From a virus, in IMG/VR virus record IMGVR_UViG_3300027747_000004, positions 46,995-110,994 of that record: a DNA stretch of 64,000 bases; one strand, 5' to 3'. Shown piece after piece: positions 59,916 through 64,000 of this stretch; within the stretch, counting starts at the first letter, position 1; every line of letters begins with the position of its first letter. The notes under the pieces are model-generated. The model searched no databases. It was given only the letters and a program-made list of their open reading frames with translations, and was not told the DNA's origin. Both the position numbers and the translations under genes were made by a program.

Positions 59916-60798
59916 GAGCATCGTCGAGCCTATCCTCAACGAAGCTTTCGATGGAGTCTACGACCAACGCGCCGACGAGTGGTCCACGGTTTTCCGTGAA
60001 CAATCCGGCATCCCACGTAACTACCACGAAGAGCCCGTCCTGTATGGTTTCGGCGCGGCGCCTCAGTTGCCTGACGGTTCGCCTGTGTCGTACCAACAAG
60101 GTGGCGTGTTGTTCTTGCAACGTTACGTCTACCAAGTATTCGGTCTTGCTTTTGCACTGACCAAAGTCTTGGTTGAAGATGGCGACCACATCCGCATCGG
60201 TCAGGTATACGCTAAGCACTTGGCACAATCTTTGGTGGAAACCAAAGAGCTGCTGTGCGCTAACATCCTGAATCGCGCTTTCAATAGCTCGTATACCGGT
60301 GGTGATGGCGTGTCGCTGATCAACACTGCTCACCCGATCGCCGCTGGCTCGTTTAGCAATCAGTTGTCTACTGCTGCTAATCTGTCGCAAACGTCGCTGG
60401 AGCAAATGTTGATTCAAGTGCGTCAAGCAGTTGACAACAACGGCAAGAAGATTCGTTTGCAACCCGTAAAGCTGGTTGTTGCCCCCGGCAACGTGTTCCA
60501 AGCTGAAGTGTTGCTGAAGTCTGTTTTGCGTACCGGCACCGCTAACAATGACATCAACCCGATCAAATCGATTGGCTTGCTGCCCGAAGGCGCTTCCGTT
60601 ATCAGCCGTTTGACTTCTGCCACCAATTGGTGGGTACAAACCGACGCGCCTGAAGGCTTGAAGCTGATGATGCGTCGTGCTTTGGAGAAGACCATGGAAG
60701 GTGACTTTGAAACCGATAGCATGCGCTATAAGGCTACCGAGCGTTACATTCCTAACTGGACTGACCCTCGCTGCGTATACGGCACACCCGGCGTATAA
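59884..60798 (+). CDS. Major capsid protein, copy B
   Basis: The 304-aa protein has the same length as copy A and aligns without obvious gaps, including GIPRNYHEEPVLYGFGAAPQ and RFGxTDPRCxYGTPG-like ends (YIPNWTDPRCVYGTPGV here). Differences are scattered, and the surface-exposed and core parts look equally conserved. A rho-independent terminator follows at 60805-60836. A long antisense reading frame across this gene is a shadow, not a gene. Confidence 0.85.
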   Translation: MAAPMRSTDFRSIVEPILNEAFDGVYDQRADEWSTVFREQSGIPRNYHEEPVLYGFGAAPQLPDGSPVSYQQGGVLFLQRYVYQVFGLAFALTKVLVEDGDHIRIGQVYAKHLAQSLVETKELLCANILNRAFNSSYTGGDGVSLINTAHPIAAGSFSNQLSTAANLSQTSLEQMLIQVRQAVDNNGKKIRLQPVKLVVAPGNVFQAEVLLKSVLRTGTANNDINPIKSIGLLPEGASVISRLTSATNWWVQTDAPEGLKLMMRRALEKTMEGDFETDSMRYKATERYIPNWTDPRCVYGTPGV

Positions 60799-60804
60799 GC
60801 CGAC

Positions 60805-60836
60805 GGGGCTGGCTAATCCCCAGCCCCCTTTTTTTT
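60805..60836 (+). terminator. Rho-independent terminator after the capsid gene, copy B
   Basis: GGGGCTGG (60805-60812) pairs with CCAGCCCC (60820-60827) around a 7-base loop, followed by a run of eight T (60829-60836). The sequence is unlike the copy A terminator, but the place is the same. Confidence 0.85.
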
Positions 60837-60868
60837 AATCTTGTCATACTTTTCATGGAGCAGACAAA

Positions 60869-62191
60869 ATGCCTCAATTTTCTGATGATCTCTTTTTAGG
60901 TACTGCGCAATCTTATGCCGGTATCAACGCCAACAACCCTTTGGGCAATCCTGCGCCAATGGATCTTGGCTTTGGCCCTATGGGTCGTGTTTATTTGCTG
61001 GATGAAACTCCTGCAACTGTAACAACTGCTGCTATTTTGGCAGCTTCAAGCCCTGCTTCTGCAACTACTGCAACAACTTATAGCGGTACTTCGCTTGCAG
61101 CTGCTAGCGCTACTGCAGGTGTGACTCGCGTAATTCGCACAGACGGCACTACTGTCGATCAAATGGATTATCCTCGTGCTGTTAGCGTGTCTACTGGTGC
61201 GTTTACCGCTGCTACGTTTGTAACAGCCAACATCACATCATCCAACACTACTGGTTCATTTGCAGTTGCAACAACCCCTTTGGTTGGATTGGCTGTTGGT
61301 CAAACAGTAACTGTAACTGGCACAAATAGCGGAACTTCCACTCTTGCCGCAGGTACTTACCTGATCTCTGCAACCAATGGCACAACCACCTTCACGTTGG
61401 TGACTACTGCTGGTGCGGCAATTACAACCGTTACCTCTGGCACAAACACTGGTTTGACTTTTGCCAACGCATTGACTGCTGTATCTGTGCTTGTTTCAGG
61501 CTATGACTACTACGGTCAGCCAATGAGTGAGTACATTAACACTAGCACTTCTGCTTCTACTGCGGTGAACGGACGCAAAGCATTCTACCAAGTGGCTTCC
61601 GTGTCTATGGTGGCATCCGGCGGCGCAATTTCTGTTGACAACACCAAGGTGATGGGTTTGCCTGCTAAAGTGACTGACCCTGCGTACGTGTTGACCTCTA
61701 AGTTCAGCGCAGGCACGATTGATAACACAAGTGGCGTAACGTCTGGGTTAGGCGGTGGTACTACCAACTACTCTACTCAAGCCGTGTCAGGTTTGACAAT
61801 TGCTTCTCCCGGCGTATTTACCGTAGCTTACTCACCCCCCAGTGGCACGCTAGTTTCTTTCACCGGAACTATTGGATCGTTGACTGGCGTATCGTTGAAT
61901 ACAACTTACTGGTGGACAAATGCATCTGGCACTACTGGAAGCATTTCCACTACGCAGGCGAATTACTTGGCAGGCACCAAAGTTAACACTGGTGGTTCTT
62001 ACACAGCCAATGCATTGAACTTAGTACCTTCAAGCGTATCTAGCCCTACAACGCCTGATGTGCGCGGCACTTATGCCATCTCTGGTACGCCAGATGGTAG
62101 CAAGCGTTTGCTGGTTAGTATGGGACTGACTGCAATTCAAGTCGGCCCTAATTCCACTCGTGCAGGTTTGCTTGGTTCTGACCAAGCCTAA
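60869..62191 (+). CDS. Virion structural protein with inserted beta modules, copy B
   Basis: The 440-aa ortholog of 5703-6953 shares the N-terminal MPQFSDDLFLG, the GYDYYGQPMSEYI motif and the C-terminal GPNSTRAGLLGSDQA. It lacks the ~75-residue module after residue 25 of copy A and has instead an extra module around residues 270-390 (about GTIDNTSGVTSGLGGG to TGGSYTANALNL). The protein is all-beta, Thr/Ser-rich. Ribosome binding site TGGAGC. Head fibre or head-tail structural role inferred. Confidence 0.55.
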   Translation: MPQFSDDLFLGTAQSYAGINANNPLGNPAPMDLGFGPMGRVYLLDETPATVTTAAILAASSPASATTATTYSGTSLAAASATAGVTRVIRTDGTTVDQMDYPRAVSVSTGAFTAATFVTANITSSNTTGSFAVATTPLVGLAVGQTVTVTGTNSGTSTLAAGTYLISATNGTTTFTLVTTAGAAITTVTSGTNTGLTFANALTAVSVLVSGYDYYGQPMSEYINTSTSASTAVNGRKAFYQVASVSMVASGGAISVDNTKVMGLPAKVTDPAYVLTSKFSAGTIDNTSGVTSGLGGGTTNYSTQAVSGLTIASPGVFTVAYSPPSGTLVSFTGTIGSLTGVSLNTTYWWTNASGTTGSISTTQANYLAGTKVNTGGSYTANALNLVPSSVSSPTTPDVRGTYAISGTPDGSKRLLVSMGLTAIQVGPNSTRAGLLGSDQA

Positions 62192-62203
62192 TAGGAGGTC
62201 ATC

Positions 62204-63001
62204 ATGGGACAATTCAAACCAATGGATAAGATGGAGACTACCGAGCCTTCAGTTGAGCTGAAACTTAAAAAAGGTGGTCAAGCAAAAGGCAAGCACATGG
62301 CTGATGGGGGTGTACCTATGGCTGCGCCTCGTATGTCACCAGCGATGGCCTCTCGTGCACGAGCGATGGCACGTCCTCGCATGGCGCTTATAGCGCCATC
62401 TACTGCGGCTGGCCCAATGAAAAAAGGCGGCAAAGCTGAAGGCGGTAAGTCAGATATGGCGCAAGACAAAGCCATGATCAAAAAAGCTTTTAAAGAGCAT
62501 GACGCGCAAGAGCACAAAGGTGGCAAAGGCACTCACTTGAATCTGAAGCATGGCGGTAAAACACACCACTATGCAAAAGGTGGTGGTGTTGCTGATGTAG
62601 GCTCTGATGATGTAGGCGGCTTGGAAGGTGGCATTGAAGCCACTAAATCAGTTGCTGACAAAACTGGTGGCGTTCGTAGCCCTGGCTACAAAAAAGGTGG
62701 TGCAATTAACCCAAATCTCAAGCCTAGCAGCGCAAAGCAAACCAAAAGTTTTAGCACCAAAACTGCAGGTGTTGAGGGCCGCGGCTTTAAAAAGGGTGGA
62801 ACTGTGTCTGCTAGCGTTGCAAACCAGTACAAAAACACCAAAGTGCAAGATGGTGAAAACATGCCTGCGAAAAAAGGCACTACAAAGTCTATTCATCAAG
62901 TACCTGCTGGATACAAAACAGGTGGGCATGTTATGCATAGCGCAATGAGCAAAGGCGGTTCTTGTGGGCACATGCCCATGAAAAAAGGCGGCCGTTGCTA
63001 A
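62204..63001 (+). CDS. Lys/Gly repeat protein, copy B (265 aa)
   Basis: This is the shorter counterpart of 6967-8523. It starts MGQFKPMDKMETTEPSVELK and carries repeated KKGG, KHGG, AKGG and KTGG motifs (for example YKKGGAINPN, FKKGGTVSAS, YKTGGHVMHS, MKKGGRC). The Met/Gln/Pro-rich stretch of copy A is absent. Ribosome binding site AGGAGG. Same interpretation as copy A. Confidence 0.55.
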   Translation: MGQFKPMDKMETTEPSVELKLKKGGQAKGKHMADGGVPMAAPRMSPAMASRARAMARPRMALIAPSTAAGPMKKGGKAEGGKSDMAQDKAMIKKAFKEHDAQEHKGGKGTHLNLKHGGKTHHYAKGGGVADVGSDDVGGLEGGIEATKSVADKTGGVRSPGYKKGGAINPNLKPSSAKQTKSFSTKTAGVEGRGFKKGGTVSASVANQYKNTKVQDGENMPAKKGTTKSIHQVPAGYKTGGHVMHSAMSKGGSCGHMPMKKGGRC

Positions 63002-63006
63002 ATTAA

Positions 63007-63031
63007 GTAGGGGCTTCGGCCCCTGCTTTTT
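63007..63031 (+). terminator. Rho-independent terminator, copy B
   Basis: GTAGGGGC (63007-63014) pairs with GCCCCTGC (63019-63026) around TTCG, with a T-run. It is the same hairpin as 8526-8550 apart from one stem base that leaves a G-T pair. Confidence 0.9.
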
Positions 63032-63047
63032 AATTATTAGGTGAAGT

Positions 63048-64000
63048 ATGTCACAACAAATTGTTACCACAGGCCCATCATCGTCCACTGACAACCAGTT
63101 GCGCACGCAACTTGCTGTACGCTCTCCTGCGTATGATCCAGTGGATAAGATGCGTGTGTCTACGCCTCAAGCACTAATTGACACAGACTTTGAGTATGGC
63201 ACGCAGCCAACTAAGTGGGAGTCTATTGGCTTACAAAACAATCGTCAAAGCTGCTACTACATTGCGCAGTCCCCACTAACAATCACGGGCATCACGGGTG
63301 CAAACACCTTGAATGGAGGGTTTACGTTAGCAGGCACTTTCAGCTTGACCGCAGGCGACATCATCTACATTCAAAACTCCTTGAACACGGATTGCAATGG
63401 TTGGATGTATGTCACCACCACCTCAACAACCAGCGTCAATGTTCAAACAGCAGTAGGTACCACAATCCCTGCAACCAACTTCTACAACAGTGCAGGAACT
63501 TACGTCTACAAAGGCTACTTTTACTCGTCATGTGGGTTTAACCTGACAGGCACCAGCGCGGTAACTAATGTTGGTACAACGATCACGGTAACCACGACAA
63601 GCGCGCATGGTTTGAATGCAAACAGCTTGATCTACGTGGTTGGCTTGGGCGGTGGTACACCAGCCCCAAATGGCGCGTATATTGTTGCTACTGTACCTAC
63701 AGCAAATACGTTCACCTACATAGTCGCATCAGCGCCTACAGTTGCCATCACCAACACAGCAGGCGCAACCAACATATACGCACGACCTGCTGGTTATGTT
63801 GAAACTCGATCTTTTGACGGTGGCGTTGCATTCTCTGCTGGCTCTGCTGTTCCAAACCAACAGTTGATCCGCCAAACTCGTCGCTACTTCCGTTACCAAT
63901 CGGGAAAGGGCATCCAGTTTTCTACAGGTTCCTCGTTGAAGCCTTACTTGTTCAACCCATCGTTGAGTGCAAGCGGAACATCTATCGGCGCAACCATTAC
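63048..64000 (+). CDS. Large beta-rich virion protein, copy B (3' end outside the window)
   Basis: The gene begins at 63048 at exactly 54,480 from the 8568 gene, preceded by the same TAATTATTAGGTGAA leader. The first ~55 codons differ from copy A (for example STDNQLRTQLAVRSPAYDPV), then the two are almost identical to the window edge. The open frame continues through base 64000. See 8568 for the protein description. Confidence 0.85.
   Translation, partial: MSQQIVTTGPSSSTDNQLRTQLAVRSPAYDPVDKMRVSTPQALIDTDFEYGTQPTKWESIGLQNNRQSCYYIAQSPLTITGITGANTLNGGFTLAGTFSLTAGDIIYIQNSLNTDCNGWMYVTTTSTTSVNVQTAVGTTIPATNFYNSAGTYVYKGYFYSSCGFNLTGTSAVTNVGTTITVTTTSAHGLNANSLIYVVGLGGGTPAPNGAYIVATVPTANTFTYIVASAPTVAITNTAGATNIYARPAGYVETRSFDGGVAFSAGSAVPNQQLIRQTRRYFRYQSGKGIQFSTGSSLKPYLFNPSLSASGTSIGATI

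Noticed and set aside
59266-60639. 457-aa antisense frame across the decoration-like and capsid genes
   Set aside because: It lies wholly opposite two well-supported genes with ribosome binding sites and homologs in copy A, and its translation has no recognisable domain. It is a codon-usage shadow.
1-64000. Prophage or integrated element
   Set aside because: No integrase, excisionase, repressor/antirepressor pair, attachment-site repeat or flanking bacterial genes were found; the only long direct repeat is inside a virion gene.

Overview
The window is dense tailed-phage DNA (Caudoviricetes, podovirus-like): packaging, capsid, tail, lysis, ejection-type and replication genes, with almost no non-coding sequence. 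No integrase, tRNA, rRNA, CRISPR array, transposase or phage RNA polymerase was seen, which fits a lytic phage using the host RNA polymerase. The host is not identifiable from sequence. The lysis genes (a 3TM-type holin and an M15 peptidase) fit a Gram-negative host, and the general look resembles uncultured freshwater phages; both points are inference.

Layout. (1) 1-8.74 kb, rightward: capsid cassette 'copy A' (portal C-terminus, GroES-like protein, scaffold-like protein, decoration-like protein, major capsid protein, two further structural proteins), relatively GC-rich. (2) 8.57-30.85 kb, rightward: tail and structural proteins, three adhesion genes (GGTG-repeat fibre, glycine-rich adhesin, S74-terminated fibre), holin and endolysin, adaptor and hub proteins, and a run of probable ejection proteins. 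(3) 45.48-30.85 kb, leftward: sixteen very small early genes, a DUF932 protein, then replication, recombination and nucleotide metabolism (MazG-like enzyme, family A DNA polymerase, Cas4-like and VRR-NUC nucleases, SNF2-like helicase), ending in an operon with a glycosyltransferase-like protein, a dNMP kinase fusion and a thymidylate-synthase-family enzyme with the residues of dCMP hydroxymethylase. (4) 45.48-47.9 kb: divergent control region and primase-helicase. (5) 47.9-54.27 kb: AT-rich candidate origin, small and large terminase, and a 1431-aa protein. (6) 54.28-64 kb: capsid cassette 'copy B', gene for gene the same as copy A but diverged, ending inside the copy B version of the 8568 gene.

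Two results stand out. First, the operon at 30.85-34.7 kb reads as a T4-like cytosine hypermodification pathway: a MazG-like pyrophosphatase could supply dCMP, the TS-family enzyme would hydroxymethylate it, the kinase would phosphorylate it, and the glycosyltransferase could glucosylate the DNA. A Lar-like protein in the early region would add a second anti-restriction layer. Second, the sequence returns on itself with a period of exactly 54,480 bp: 8568 and 63048 are the same gene start, and 8902-9520 is identical to 63382-64000. The capsid cassette upstream differs strongly between the two passes in sequence and base composition. The simplest reading is a circularly permuted genome of about 54.5 kb, present as two capsid-cassette haplotypes and joined in one contig. 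A true tandem duplication cannot be excluded from sequence alone.

No stretch over 300 bases lacks a gene. The longest gaps are 45484-45674 (control region) and 47903-48118 (candidate origin); both are described below.
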